Part shown: positions 36,454 to 45,232 of the stretch, piece by piece
Layout of the letters: the number at the start of each line of letters is the position of its first letter
Numbering within the stretch: the stretch's first letter is position 1
Assembly: GCA_013289585.1 (NCBI GenBank)
Contig: JABCZR010000022.1
Location: forward strand, 38,220-102,219
Direction: 5' to 3'
From: Acidobacteriota bacterium
GTDB lineage: Bacteria > Acidobacteriota > Terriglobia > Acidiferrales > UBA7541
DNA length: 64,000 nucleotides
Notes under the pieces: generated by a model
Database searches by the model: none
What the model saw: only the letters and a program-made list of their open reading frames with translations
Told to the model about the DNA's origin: nothing
Position numbers and translations under genes: made by a program

Positions 36454-36518
36454 GGCGGCGAAAACGAGCCGAACATCTCCAGCACATCTCCAGCTTGGTG
36501 CCGACCGCCAAACGCAGC

Positions 36519-37598
36519 CTACATTGCGCCACCTTTGGCTTCTTTGTAGGCCCGCTCCACGGCTATGCCCAGAAAATAAGCCTCGAAACTACGCTGCCGG
36601 TTTGGATTGTCACGCACAAACTGTTTTTCAAGGCTCGCCACGTCCACTTTCTTGCGCGTGTCGTCGAGGCTCAGATTCTGTTTCACAGATTGCTGCACCT
36701 GAGAGTTGACGGACTGCAGAAGGCTGCTCATCAGATCAATGTAATCGTTGTTGTGCTGTACCGGCCCGTGGCCGGGAATAATTGTTGTTGCGCCAATGGC
36801 CTTGAGTTTGCCGAGCGTCTGAATCCACTCCGTCAAATACGAGTCGAACGCGAACGGCGTCGGATACACCAGAAGGTCGCCCGCCATAACGACCTTGACG
36901 TCTGGAACGTAGATAACCGCGTCGCCCCCGGTATTCCCACGGCCCAGAAACTTCAGCTGCACTTCGCGTTTGCCGAGATGGATGGCCATCTCTTGATCGA
37001 ACGTCTCGTCCGGCAGCAGCAGCTTCACCTGTTTGAATTCCGCGACCGCCGCCTCGATGCTATCCGCGAACTCCTTGCTGTAAGTTATCTCTTCGGCGGT
37101 CAGCGTTCTCCCCGAGCTGCCTTTCCCGTCCTGCGCCACTTTGCGCAAATAGCTCGCGTAGTCCGGGCCTTCCTTGATCTCTTGGTCCAGATTTTTCATC
37201 GCGACGTCGCCAATCATTTTCCGCGTGTACGGCGTGCTGATGATCACCACGTTCGGAAAGGCCCCGCGATATTCGCTGTCACCATCGGTATGATCGCGGT
37301 GCCAATGCGTGTGCACCAGGTAACGCACGGGAAGTGGCGTGAGCTGGCGGATCTCCGCGATGATCCTGCGCGTCTCGGATGGAAAGTTTCCCGAGTCCAC
37401 CACCAGGACGCCGTCGTCTCCAACGATTGCAACGGAGTTGCCGCTGACGATGGCATTGTTCGACTCCGCGGTGATGAACGCGTAGATGCCTTCGGCGACT
37501 TTGACGGTCTCATGGCCCGGCAGCGGTCCCGCGTGCAAGGCCGCCTGCGGCAGCAACAGTGACGACACGGCAGCCAGACTCACAAATCTTTTAAACAT
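36519..37598 (-). CDS. Secreted metallo-beta-lactamase-fold hydrolase
   Basis: The 359-residue protein starts at ATG 37598 with a signal peptide (about 1-22). The metallo-beta-lactamase motif H98-x-H100-x-D102-H103 follows a strand GVLVVDSGN, with the later GH in PGHGPVQHN as further ligand. The family covers lactamases, glyoxalases and quinoprotein relay hydrolases. This product resembles the last group, with a helical tail (about 270-345). It probably acts in the periplasm. The physiological substrate is unknown; I would not infer antibiotic resistance from this sequence. Confidence 0.8.
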   Translation of the reverse strand: MFKRFVSLAAVSSLLLPQAALHAGPLPGHETVKVAEGIYAFITAESNNAIVSGNSVAIVGDDGVLVVDSGNFPSETRRIIAEIRQLTPLPVRYLVHTHWHRDHTDGDSEYRGAFPNVVIISTPYTRKMIGDVAMKNLDQEIKEGPDYASYLRKVAQDGKGSSGRTLTAEEITYSKEFADSIEAAVAEFKQVKLLLPDETFDQEMAIHLGKREVQLKFLGRGNTGGDAVIYVPDVKVVMAGDLLVYPTPFAFDSYLTEWIQTLGKLKAIGATTIIPGHGPVQHNNDYIDLMSSLLQSVNSQVQQSVKQNLSLDDTRKKVDVASLEKQFVRDNPNRQRSFEAYFLGIAVERAYKEAKGGAM

Positions 37599-37719
37599 GA
37601 ACTAGAACCCTCTCTTCGCCGCTTAGACTGGAGCCTCCCAGAACTGTGAGCAGTGGCGGGCAAGCCAGCGAGCAGGCATACTGTCGCGCGGCGAGATTTT
37701 AGAAAGGATTTAGCTTGGG

Positions 37720-38628
37720 ATGAAGGATTGGCTCGAATACGCGGCGGTCTGGCTGCTTCTTAAGAAGCTGGGCTTCCTGCCCAGGCCCCTTGCGCGCGCG
37801 GTTGCCGCGGCAATGGCCAGGATTCTGTACGATCTCTCGCCCAGATTGCGGAAGACGGCCGAAGCAAACCTGAGAATCGCGTTTCCCGAGTGGAGCGAGT
37901 CTCAACGCAACGCGGTCATTCATGCCATGGTACGGAATCTGGGATGGATGGCCGCGGAGTTCGCGCGCTTCCCAAAATATTCGAAAGAGAACATCGACCA
38001 GCTCGTTCTCTTGGATGGCAACGAGAACTTCTTGGAAGGGCAGCGGCGGGGAAAAGGTGTGCTCTTTCTCACCGGACACATTGGCGCCTGGGAGCTCTCC
38101 TCGTTTGCCCATGCCGTTTATGGGTATCCTCTCCATTACATGGCGCGGCCTCTGGACAATAAGCGCATCGATGATTTGGTGAACGGCTACCGTTGCTTGT
38201 CCGGCAACCGGCCTATATTCAAGAATGAATCCGCGCGCGTGATGCTGAAAGTCCTGAAAGACGCTGGAACAGTCGGAATCCTCGCGGACCAGAACACCAT
38301 GCCCGAAGAAGCCGTCTTCGTTGATTTTTTCGGAGCCCAAGCCAGCACCTCCACGGGAATTGCGCGCGTGGCGCTGCACACCGACGCGGCGGTGGTGCCG
38401 GGCTATGCGGTCTGGGATGCGAGCATTCAAAAATACCGGCTGCGATTTGAGCCGCCGGTGGAGCTGATTCGAACGGGAGACACCGAGCGGGACGTTTTGG
38501 AGAATACACAGAAATTCACGAAGGTGATTGAAGACATCATTCGAAAGTATCCGGAACAGTGGGTTTGGGTGCACGGGCGCTGGAACACACGCCCGAAAGG
38601 CGAACCACCGCTGTACGATTTTTCGTGA
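37720..38628 (+). CDS. LpxL/HtrB-like acyltransferase
   Basis: The 302-residue protein is a lysophospholipid/lipid A acyltransferase: N-terminal membrane-associated helix, [16 protein letters not shown] (typical of the family), the catalytic H-x4-E motif HIGAWE (about 113-118), and the PDQ-like motif as ILADQN. Lipid A late acyltransferases add a secondary acyl chain from acyl-ACP to lipid A. Here it sits upstream of lpxD, which suggests lipid A-type biosynthesis. Start ATG 37720. Whether it acts on lipid A or another lipid is not shown by sequence. Confidence 0.85.
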   Translation: MKDWLEYAAVWLLLKKLGFLPRPLARAVAAAMARILYDLSPRLRKTAEANLRIAFPEWSESQRNAVIHAMVRNLGWMAAEFARFPKYSKENIDQLVLLDGNENFLEGQRRGKGVLFLTGHIGAWELSSFAHAVYGYPLHYMARPLDNKRIDDLVNGYRCLSGNRPIFKNESARVMLKVLKDAGTVGILADQNTMPEEAVFVDFFGAQASTSTGIARVALHTDAAVVPGYAVWDASIQKYRLRFEPPVELIRTGDTERDVLENTQKFTKVIEDIIRKYPEQWVWVHGRWNTRPKGEPPLYDFS

Positions 38629-38636
38629 GGTCCAAG

Positions 38637-39656
38637 ATGACAAGAACTGCGAAGGAACTGGCCCCGTTGATTGGCGCGACGCTCGAAGGCGACGGCGGCG
38701 TGGAACTGGCGGGCGTCGCGTCGCCCGAACGGGCTGGGACTCGCGATTTAATCTACGTCGAGGCCGCAAAACATGCCGCGCGCGCAGCGGCATCCGCGGC
38801 ACTCTGCGTAGTTGCGCAAGAAGGCGTAACCCTTGCTGGAAAAACCGTTCTGCGCAGTTCAGAGCCGAAATTCGCTTTCGCCAAAGCCGCGGAATTACTG
38901 CTCGGGCGGCCCCCCATCGCCTCCGGAATTCATCCGACAGCCATCGTGGCGCCGCTGGCGCGCGTTGCACCAAGCGCGGGCATCGGTCCTTATGCTGTCA
39001 TAGGAGAGGACGCGCACGTCGGAGCTGGGACGCAGATTGGAGCGCATTCTGTCATCGGAGCTGGTTCCTGGATCGGTGAAAATTGCCGGATTCATCCGCG
39101 CGTGACTCTCTACGGCGGAGTCCGCATCGGAAATCGCGTGGAAATTCACTCCGGCGCAGTGATTGGCGCCGATGGTTTCGGATACGCGCAGGGCGATGGG
39201 AAATATTTTAAATTTCCCCAGGCTGGGATCGTGGAGATTGCCGACGACGTGGAAATCGGCGCAAACACCACCATCGATCGCGGCTCGCTCGATGATACAC
39301 GCATCGCCGAAGGCGTGAAGCTCGATAATCTCGTGCACGTGGGGCACAATTGTCGGATCGGCGCGCACACGGTGATCGCCGCGCAGGCAGGATTGTCTGG
39401 CTCCTGCATTTTTGGGAAACACGTCGTCGTCGGCGGGCAGGCCGGTTTTGGAGAGCGCTGCAAACTGGAAGACGGCGCAGTGATTGGCGGGCAAAGTGGC
39501 GTCCTCGGTGGAAAAACGATTTACGCCCGCGAAACCGTTTGGGGAACGCCGGCCCGTTCGCTGGAAAAATTCAAGCAGCTCTTCGCGTGGTATGGGCGGC
39601 TGCCGGAGTTGGCTGCCCGCATCAAAGAATTAGAGGCCAAAATTGCCAGCAAGTGA
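38637..39656 (+). CDS. lpxD: UDP-3-O-(3-hydroxyacyl)glucosamine N-acyltransferase
   Basis: LpxD adds the second 3-hydroxyacyl chain in the lipid A pathway, using acyl-ACP. The 339-residue protein starts at ATG 38637 (GTGAGG upstream). It has the N-terminal uridine-binding domain ([12 protein letters not shown]), then about ten hexapeptide repeats of the left-handed beta helix ([19 protein letters not shown]) and the catalytic His in [12 protein letters not shown] (about 240), ending in an alpha-helical tail. Only 8 bp from the acyltransferase gene, so probably one operon. Normal length. Confidence 0.95.
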   Translation: MTRTAKELAPLIGATLEGDGGVELAGVASPERAGTRDLIYVEAAKHAARAAASAALCVVAQEGVTLAGKTVLRSSEPKFAFAKAAELLLGRPPIASGIHPTAIVAPLARVAPSAGIGPYAVIGEDAHVGAGTQIGAHSVIGAGSWIGENCRIHPRVTLYGGVRIGNRVEIHSGAVIGADGFGYAQGDGKYFKFPQAGIVEIADDVEIGANTTIDRGSLDDTRIAEGVKLDNLVHVGHNCRIGAHTVIAAQAGLSGSCIFGKHVVVGGQAGFGERCKLEDGAVIGGQSGVLGGKTIYARETVWGTPARSLEKFKQLFAWYGRLPELAARIKELEAKIASK

Positions 39657-40332
39657 AAAATCTTCAGCGGCGTGGCGCGTGATTGTCGTTGGCGGGCACA
39701 CCCGAAGCATCGGCAAGACCCAGCTCGTGTGCGACATCATCTCCGCGTTTCCCCACGAGAATTGGATCGCCGGTAAAATCACGCAGTACGGCCACGGCGT
39801 ATGCGCCCAGAACGGCGACAATTGCGATTGCGCGCCGACAGACCACGTCTGCGCCATCAGCTGGGAATCCCGCTCGGACTCCGGCACGGACAGCTCTCGA
39901 TTCCTCGCCGCGGGCGCGCGGCGCTCTTTTTGGCTGCGCACAAAGCAGGGCTTCCTTGCCGAGGGGCTTCCGCTCCTCCGTCAAGCCCTCCACGAATCCC
40001 CGGAACAAGCCCATGGCGAACCCGCTGCGCTCATCGTCGAGAGCAACTCTTTACTCCAATTCTTGAAGCCCAGCCTCTACCTCGCAGTCATCGATCCCGC
40101 AAAAGAAGATTTCAAGGACTCAGCGCGCGCCGCCCTCGACCGCGCCGATGCCCTCGTTCTTCGCGGCACCGGAGATGTTCTACAGGCGGCGGAACCGGCC
40201 TGGATGAAGCTCCCGGCGCGCTTGCTCAAAGAAAAGCCCTCCGTCACGCAGCGCGAAGGCCAGCCCCTGCCCGAACCCCTCCACGTGCTCGTCCAGCGCG
40301 CTCTGGAGGCCCCAGCGCGCGTTGCCATCTGA
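39643..40332 (+). CDS. P-loop NTPase with four-Cys cluster
   Basis: The frame starts with TTG at 39643 (overlapping lpxD by 14 bp); a GTG start at 39679 is equally possible but would remove part of the domain. From the longer start there are 229 residues with a P-loop-like [10 protein letters not shown] (17-26), as in MobB-type molybdopterin-guanine dinucleotide enzymes. It is followed by a compact Cys cluster C54-x6-C61-x-C63-x6-C70. Such clusters bind zinc or Fe-S. Its location between lpxD and shc suggests a link to lipid assembly, but no function can be assigned. No molybdenum cofactor genes are seen nearby. Confidence 0.6.
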   Translation: MPASEKSSAAWRVIVVGGHTRSIGKTQLVCDIISAFPHENWIAGKITQYGHGVCAQNGDNCDCAPTDHVCAISWESRSDSGTDSSRFLAAGARRSFWLRTKQGFLAEGLPLLRQALHESPEQAHGEPAALIVESNSLLQFLKPSLYLAVIDPAKEDFKDSARAALDRADALVLRGTGDVLQAAEPAWMKLPARLLKEKPSVTQREGQPLPEPLHVLVQRALEAPARVAI

Positions 40333-40541
40333 CATCGCCAGGGAGGCAAAATGGCATCTTATCCGTTGACCGTCAACAAGAAGGCGGCGATAATTTAATA
40401 GTACTGGTGTTACTCGAACGCAACCGTCGCGAAGCCTTTTCCGTGAAGTAGCACGGACCGCGGCAGTTGACGCGATTCTTGGGCGAGCCTGGCCGATCTT
40501 TCGAGTGCGCCACTTTGAAGTTCCGCTCTGGGGGAGCGTTC

Positions 40542-42557
40542 ATGGCCTCATTCGTTCGAATGGGAGAAGAAATTCCCGTTTCGCCCGCGCCTGTGCCATT
40601 GCAGCAGCAAAACTGGGCCCAGCATCTGGAAACGTCCATTGAGCGCGGCGCAAACCACCTGCTTTCTCTCCAGGCCGATCAAGGCTATTGGCAGGGCGAG
40701 CTGGAAGCCGATACTACTCTCGAATCCGATTACATCTATTACCTCCACGTTTTGGGAAAAGCCGATCCGCAGCGCATTGCCAAGCTGGCGAATTATGTTC
40801 GGGGCAGGCAACTGCCGGACGGCGGCTGGAGCATCTATCCCGGCGGCCCCTCGGAACTGAACGCCACCTGCAAAGCCTATTTCGCCCTGAAACTTGCCGG
40901 CGATTCCACCGACTCAACCCACATGGTCCAGGCTCGCAAGACTGTGCACCGCCTTGGCGGCTTAGAACACACCAATTCTTACGTGCGCTTCTATCTCGCG
41001 CTCGTCGGGGCCGTCGGATGGGAACTCGTCCCCGCCATTCCCGTCGAGCTGATGCTTCTTCCGAATTGGTGCTACATCAACATCTATGAAATGTCCTCCT
41101 GGACGCGCGGCATCGTCATTCCCATGGCCATCCTTTGCGCGCTGCGCCCGGATTTTCGCCTGCCAGCGCACGCCCAGGTCGATGAACTTTTCAAGGATTC
41201 CAATCGCAAGGACGCCGCCTTTGATTGGAGCAAACAGTTCTTCTCTTGGAAAAACGTTTTCCTGGCGCTTGACCGCGCCCTGAAGCTCTACGAAAAACTT
41301 CCCTGGAAGCCCTTTCGCCAGCGCGCCATTCGCGAAGCAAAATCCTGGATGCTCCATCACCTCGAGCGCACCGAAGGCCTCGCCGCCATCTATCCCGCGA
41401 TGATGAATTCCATTTTCGCGCTCATGGCCCTCGGCCACGGCCCTGACGATCCGCTGACCTGGCGCGAAATCAAGGAGTTTTCGCGATTCGAAATCGAGGA
41501 CGTCGACACCATTCGAATGCAGCCCTGCGTCTCGCCCGTCTGGGACACCTGCATCGCCATGGTCTCGCTCGAAGAAGCCGGCCTCCCACCGGATCATCCT
41601 GCGCTCGTGAAAGCCGCGGATTGGATGCTCTCAAAACAGGTTCTCGGCCCCGGCGATTGGCAAATCAAGAACAAAGACGCCGAGCCCGGCGGCTGGGCTT
41701 TCGAATTCCGCAACGATTTTTATCCCGACGTCGATGACACCGCTTTTGTGCTCATGGCTCTCCAGCGCGTCAAGCATCCCGATTCGAAACGCATGGAAGG
41801 TGCCATCCGCCGCGGCATTCAGTGGCTCCTTAGCATGCAGAATCGCGATGGCGGCTGGGGCGCTTTCGACCGCGACAACGATCGCGGCTTCCTCTGCAAC
41901 ATTCCTTTCGCCGACCACAACGCCATGATCGATCCTTCCACCGCCGACGTCACCGCCCGCGTCGTCGAATGCCTCGGTCGCTTCGGCTGGCGCGCGCAGC
42001 ATCCCGCCATCCAGCGCGCCGTGAAGTTTTTGTTGAAGGATCAGTCCGCAGACGGCTCGTGGTTTGGCCGCTGGGGCGTCAACTATATTTATGGCAGCAG
42101 CGGCGTCCTCCGCGCGCTCGAAACCGTTTCGCTCTCCACTACCGACTATTGCCAGCGCGCCATCACCTGGCTCCGCACCGTGCAAAAACCCGATGGCAGC
42201 TTCGGCGAATCCTTGCGCAGCTACGACGAACCGCTCACAAAGGGCCAGGGGCCAAGCACCGCATCGCAGACCGCATGGGGCCTCATCGGTTTGCTCGCTG
42301 GCGCTGGCGTCAACGACCCCGCCGTCGCCAAATCCGTCTCCTACCTTGTCCACCAGCAGCAGCAGGACGGCTCCTGGAACGAACCCGATTTCACCGGCAC
42401 CGGTTTCCCCGGCGTTTTTTATTTGAAATACCACCTCTACCGCAACTCGTTCCCCGTCTACGCGCTGGCCCGCTTCGCAAATCAGTCGCGCGGTACCGAA
42501 GACTTCTCCGCCCTCAAGTTCCAGCCCAGCGAATTTCGGCTGCGCAGCGGGTTTTAG
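40542..42557 (+). CDS. shc: Squalene-hopene cyclase
   Basis: Shc cyclises squalene to hopene and hopanol, the committed step to hopanoids. ATG 40542 is chosen because GGGGAG lies just upstream; the frame is open from 40467. The 671-residue protein has the protonating motif D396-V-D-D399 (DXDD) and several QW repeats (QADQGYWQGE, QLPDGGWSIYP, QNRDGGWGAF, QSADGSWFG, QQQDGSWNEP). The length is typical. It would bind the inner face of the cytoplasmic membrane. It is the first gene of the hopanoid operon that continues to 50920. Confidence 0.95.
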   Translation: MASFVRMGEEIPVSPAPVPLQQQNWAQHLETSIERGANHLLSLQADQGYWQGELEADTTLESDYIYYLHVLGKADPQRIAKLANYVRGRQLPDGGWSIYPGGPSELNATCKAYFALKLAGDSTDSTHMVQARKTVHRLGGLEHTNSYVRFYLALVGAVGWELVPAIPVELMLLPNWCYINIYEMSSWTRGIVIPMAILCALRPDFRLPAHAQVDELFKDSNRKDAAFDWSKQFFSWKNVFLALDRALKLYEKLPWKPFRQRAIREAKSWMLHHLERTEGLAAIYPAMMNSIFALMALGHGPDDPLTWREIKEFSRFEIEDVDTIRMQPCVSPVWDTCIAMVSLEEAGLPPDHPALVKAADWMLSKQVLGPGDWQIKNKDAEPGGWAFEFRNDFYPDVDDTAFVLMALQRVKHPDSKRMEGAIRRGIQWLLSMQNRDGGWGAFDRDNDRGFLCNIPFADHNAMIDPSTADVTARVVECLGRFGWRAQHPAIQRAVKFLLKDQSADGSWFGRWGVNYIYGSSGVLRALETVSLSTTDYCQRAITWLRTVQKPDGSFGESLRSYDEPLTKGQGPSTASQTAWGLIGLLAGAGVNDPAVAKSVSYLVHQQQQDGSWNEPDFTGTGFPGVFYLKYHLYRNSFPVYALARFANQSRGTEDFSALKFQPSEFRLRSGF

Positions 42558-42562
42558 CCCGC

Positions 42563-43312
42563 ATGCGCTTCCCCGCGCTGCTTTCCGCAAAATTAGTCAA
42601 GGCTCGTGTTGCCGGATTCTTCCAGAAAGCTCACTCAGCACCACTAATCGATTTTCTCGACGCCGCGGAGGTCCTTCATTCGGGTTCAGAGCATCCCGTC
42701 TCGCACGAGAAAATCCGCGGCATTCTCGACAGTCCCGCGCCCATCCTCTGGATCGGTGGAAGCGACCCTCTCGATCATCCCGGAATCGCTCACCTGGTCC
42801 GCGCCATCGCGCAGAGCGGCCGCTTCGTTTTTCTCGAAACCTCCGGCACACGCCTGCGCCGCCGCATTCATGAATTTCAACCGTCACCGCAATTGTTTCT
42901 CACCGTTCGAATCGCCCCGCAATCCCCGGCAGCTGCACGCGACATCCGTGGCGCCGGCGCGTTCGAATTGGCTCTCGAAGGACTTCGCGCCGCCCGCCTC
43001 TCCGGTTTTTTCACCGCCATCCATTCTTCCCTCCGCGAAGATTCGGACCTTTCCCAGCTCCGGGAATTCTCAATCCTGCTTTCCGGCCTGGACGTCGACG
43101 GCTGGCTGATCACGGCCGCCTGTGCCTCCGATTCCGCCTCGCGAAAAGCCACCGAAGCTCGGAAGCTGATTCCCAATTCACAATGGCGGAAGTTTTCCAC
43201 CCGCGTGGAGCGCGACATTCTCTCCGTTTCGAAATCTTGCGATGTGCACGACTCGTTCCGCAGCGAACCCCAGCCGGCCCCATCCCGCGAAGAAGGCGTC
43301 CACATCTCATGA
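42563..43312 (+). CDS. Radical-SAM-like protein lacking the [4Fe-4S] cysteines
   Basis: The 249-residue protein starts at ATG 42563, 5 bp after shc. Residues 60-110 align by eye with the core of HpnH-type radical SAM enzymes: PAPILWIGGSDPLDHP (like the GGEPLLHP box), FVFLETSG and PSPQLFLTV. There is no CxxxCxxC; only two Cys occur, both near the C-terminus (AACASDS, KSCDVH). So it cannot hold the radical SAM cluster. It could be a degenerate relative with a scaffold role. The stop overlaps the hpnA start by 4 bp, so it is in the operon. Confidence 0.6.
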   Translation: MRFPALLSAKLVKARVAGFFQKAHSAPLIDFLDAAEVLHSGSEHPVSHEKIRGILDSPAPILWIGGSDPLDHPGIAHLVRAIAQSGRFVFLETSGTRLRRRIHEFQPSPQLFLTVRIAPQSPAAARDIRGAGAFELALEGLRAARLSGFFTAIHSSLREDSDLSQLREFSILLSGLDVDGWLITAACASDSASRKATEARKLIPNSQWRKFSTRVERDILSVSKSCDVHDSFRSEPQPAPSREEGVHIS

Positions 43313-44328
43313 CCACTCTGGTCACTGGCGCAGCCGGCTTTTTGGGCAGCCACGTTGCGCGCCAACTGGTCGCGCGCGGCGACGAAGTCCGCGTGCTCAT
43401 GCGCGCCTCCAGCACCAATCGCGCCATCGCCGATTTGTCCCTCGAGTACGTCACCGGCGATCTCCGCGACCCCGCTTCTCTCGATCGCGCCATGAAGGGC
43501 GTCAAGCGCGTCTTCCACGTCGCCGCCGATTACCGTCTCTGGGCCAAGCGCTCTCAAGACATCTACGATTCGAACGTCGGCGGCACCAAGAATCTCCTGG
43601 ACGCCGCCCGGCGTGCCGGTGTCGAGCAACTCATCTATACCAGCACCGTCGCCACCATCGCCGTTGACCGCCCCCAGCACCCCAACGAATTCACCGACGC
43701 CAAACTCGAAGAAATGGTCGGCCACTACAAGCGTTCGAAATGGCTCGCCGAAAAAGAAGCTCTCGCCGCCGCGAAAAATGGCTTGCCCGTGATTGTCGCC
43801 ATGCCCACCACGCCCGTCGGCCCTTGGGACTGGAAGCCCACCCCCACCGGAAAAATTATCCTCGATTTTCTGAACGGCAAGATGCCCGGCTACGTCGAGA
43901 CCGGCCTCAACTTCGTCGGCGTGGAAGAATGCGCCGCCGGCCATCTCCTCATCGCCGAAAAAGGCAAAGTCGGCGAACGCTATCTCCTCGGCGCGGAAAA
44001 TCTCACGCTCAAAGGCATGCTCGATCTGCTCTCCAAAATCACCGGCCTACCCGCGCCCAAGCTGAAAATTCCCCACGGCCTCGCTCTGGGTGTAGCCTAT
44101 GCCAGTACGGCGTTCTCGCGCCTCATCGGCCGCGAACCAGGCATCCCGGTCGAAGGCGTCAAGATCGCGCGCCACATGATGTACGTCGATTGCTCGCGCG
44201 CCCGTCGTGAATTGGGTTTCAAGGCCGGCCCGGTCGCCGCCGCGCTCGAACGCGCCGTCCGCTGGTACGAAGCCAACGGCTACATCGCCAAAGGCCGTGC
44301 CAAGCGCATGACCCGCGCCGCCGCCTAA
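43309..44328 (+). CDS. hpnA: Hopanoid-associated NAD-dependent sugar epimerase
   Basis: This extended short-chain dehydrogenase of 339 residues has the NAD-binding motif TGAAGFLGSHV at about residues 5-15. The active-site Tyr-x3-Lys is HYKRSK (about 140-145). Other parts (MPTTPVGPWDWKPTPTG, YVETGLNFVGVEECAAGHLL) match the HpnA family found in hopanoid operons. It probably modifies a sugar or the polyol side chain of hopanoids; its exact reaction is unproven in the literature I recall. ATG 43309 overlaps the previous gene by 4 bp. Codon use is strongly C-ending, like shc. Confidence 0.85.
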   Translation: MTTLVTGAAGFLGSHVARQLVARGDEVRVLMRASSTNRAIADLSLEYVTGDLRDPASLDRAMKGVKRVFHVAADYRLWAKRSQDIYDSNVGGTKNLLDAARRAGVEQLIYTSTVATIAVDRPQHPNEFTDAKLEEMVGHYKRSKWLAEKEALAAAKNGLPVIVAMPTTPVGPWDWKPTPTGKIILDFLNGKMPGYVETGLNFVGVEECAAGHLLIAEKGKVGERYLLGAENLTLKGMLDLLSKITGLPAPKLKIPHGLALGVAYASTAFSRLIGREPGIPVEGVKIARHMMYVDCSRARRELGFKAGPVAAALERAVRWYEANGYIAKGRAKRMTRAAA

Positions 44329-44343
44329 GCTTTTGTATTCTGT

Positions 44344-44455
44344 GTAGCGGCGGGCTTTAGCCGGCCCGGGTTTGTAGTGGCCGGTCTTAGACCTGTGCGT
44401 TTTTCTTGTCTTTGTCTTGTGGTGTTGTGTAGCTGCCGGGCTTTGGCCCGGCCCG
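44344..44455 (+). repeat. Three GTAG-headed REP-like palindromes
   Basis: Three units begin with GTAG at 44344, 44374 and 44429 and continue into short palindromes (CGGGCTTTAGCCGG, GGTCTTAGACC, CCGGGCTTTGGCCCGG). The pattern, a 5' GTAG followed by an imperfect hairpin, is that of REP elements associated with RAYT transposases. They fill the gap between hpnA and the nucleosidase gene. Similar units occur at 53262, 54458 and 57147, in the opposite orientation. Confidence 0.65.
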
Positions 44456-44479
44456 CTCGAACTTGGAATTCTGAAACGA

Positions 44480-45232
44480 ATGCGCATCCTAGTCACCTTC
44501 GCCGTCGAAGCCGAATTCGCCCCCTGGCGCAAGCAGCGCGAATTTAGGTGTATCTCCAAGGTTCCGTTCGAAATCTATGACGCGAAAGTCGGGCAGCATA
44601 CCGTGCGGGTTTTGCTGACAGGCATAGGATGGGAATGTGCAAGACGCACAACGGCATCCGTTATGGAAGATGTCTTTGACGCCTGCGTGTCTTCTGGGCT
44701 GGCGGGAGGTTTGAGGAGCGCATACCGCGCCTCGGACATTCTGGCATTCCGCGAAGTGGGTGAGATAAGTGGACGGCGCACAATGCCTTCAACCACGTGG
44801 CTCTTGGATCAAGCGGCCAACCGGGGAGCTTCGACGGCAGAAAAGCTGCTCACTTCGAAAAAACTCATTCTGACTGCAGCGGAGAAAAACCGAATCGGAC
44901 TTTTCGGAGATGCTGTGGATATGGAGAGCTTTCGCGTCATGGCTGCAGCGCAAGGCCGTGGCATTCCGGCTCTGACGCTTCGCGCAATTTCAGATACTGT
45001 CGAGGAAGATCTGCCGATGGATTTCAGCGAGCATATCTCGGAGAATGGGCAAATTGCAGTCGGAAGGATTCTCGGCAAGATCGCGTACTCTCCCCAGCTA
45101 ATCCCAGCTATGATCCGATTTGGTTCGCGCACAAAGCGTGTCGCTGAGAAGCTTTGTGAGTTCCTTGATTCGTTCATCTCAGGATTGACGGCGGAATCGT
45201 CGGCATCCGAGGAGCGGGTGGCCGCCCGATGA
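44480..45232 (+). CDS. hpnG: Nucleoside phosphorylase-like protein, probable HpnG
   Basis: HpnG removes adenine from adenosylhopane to give ribosylhopane-type intermediates. The 250-residue protein starts at ATG 44480 (frame open to 44417). It opens with the nucleoside phosphorylase strand ILVTFAVEAEFAP, contains VDMES (about 155, like the VEMEG substrate loop) and AISD (about 177), and ends in an alpha-helical tail. The operon context supports HpnG rather than a general MTA/SAH nucleosidase. It overlaps the next gene by 4 bp. The base composition looks less C-biased than its neighbours, and REP-like units lie upstream. Confidence 0.6.
   Translation: MRILVTFAVEAEFAPWRKQREFRCISKVPFEIYDAKVGQHTVRVLLTGIGWECARRTTASVMEDVFDACVSSGLAGGLRSAYRASDILAFREVGEISGRRTMPSTTWLLDQAANRGASTAEKLLTSKKLILTAAEKNRIGLFGDAVDMESFRVMAAAQGRGIPALTLRAISDTVEEDLPMDFSEHISENGQIAVGRILGKIAYSPQLIPAMIRFGSRTKRVAEKLCEFLDSFISGLTAESSASEERVAAR

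Noticed and set aside
36519..37598. Beta-lactam resistance gene
   Set aside because: The fold is that of metallo-beta-lactamases, but many hydrolases share HxHxDH; nothing specific to lactamases is seen.
39643..40332. Molybdopterin-guanine dinucleotide protein MobB
   Set aside because: The P-loop is MobB-like, but the Cys cluster and the lipid gene context do not fit; no other molybdenum cofactor genes are near.
44344..44455. CRISPR-like short repeats
   Set aside because: Units differ in length and spacing and are palindromic with GTAG heads, so they fit REP elements; there are no uniform spacers.
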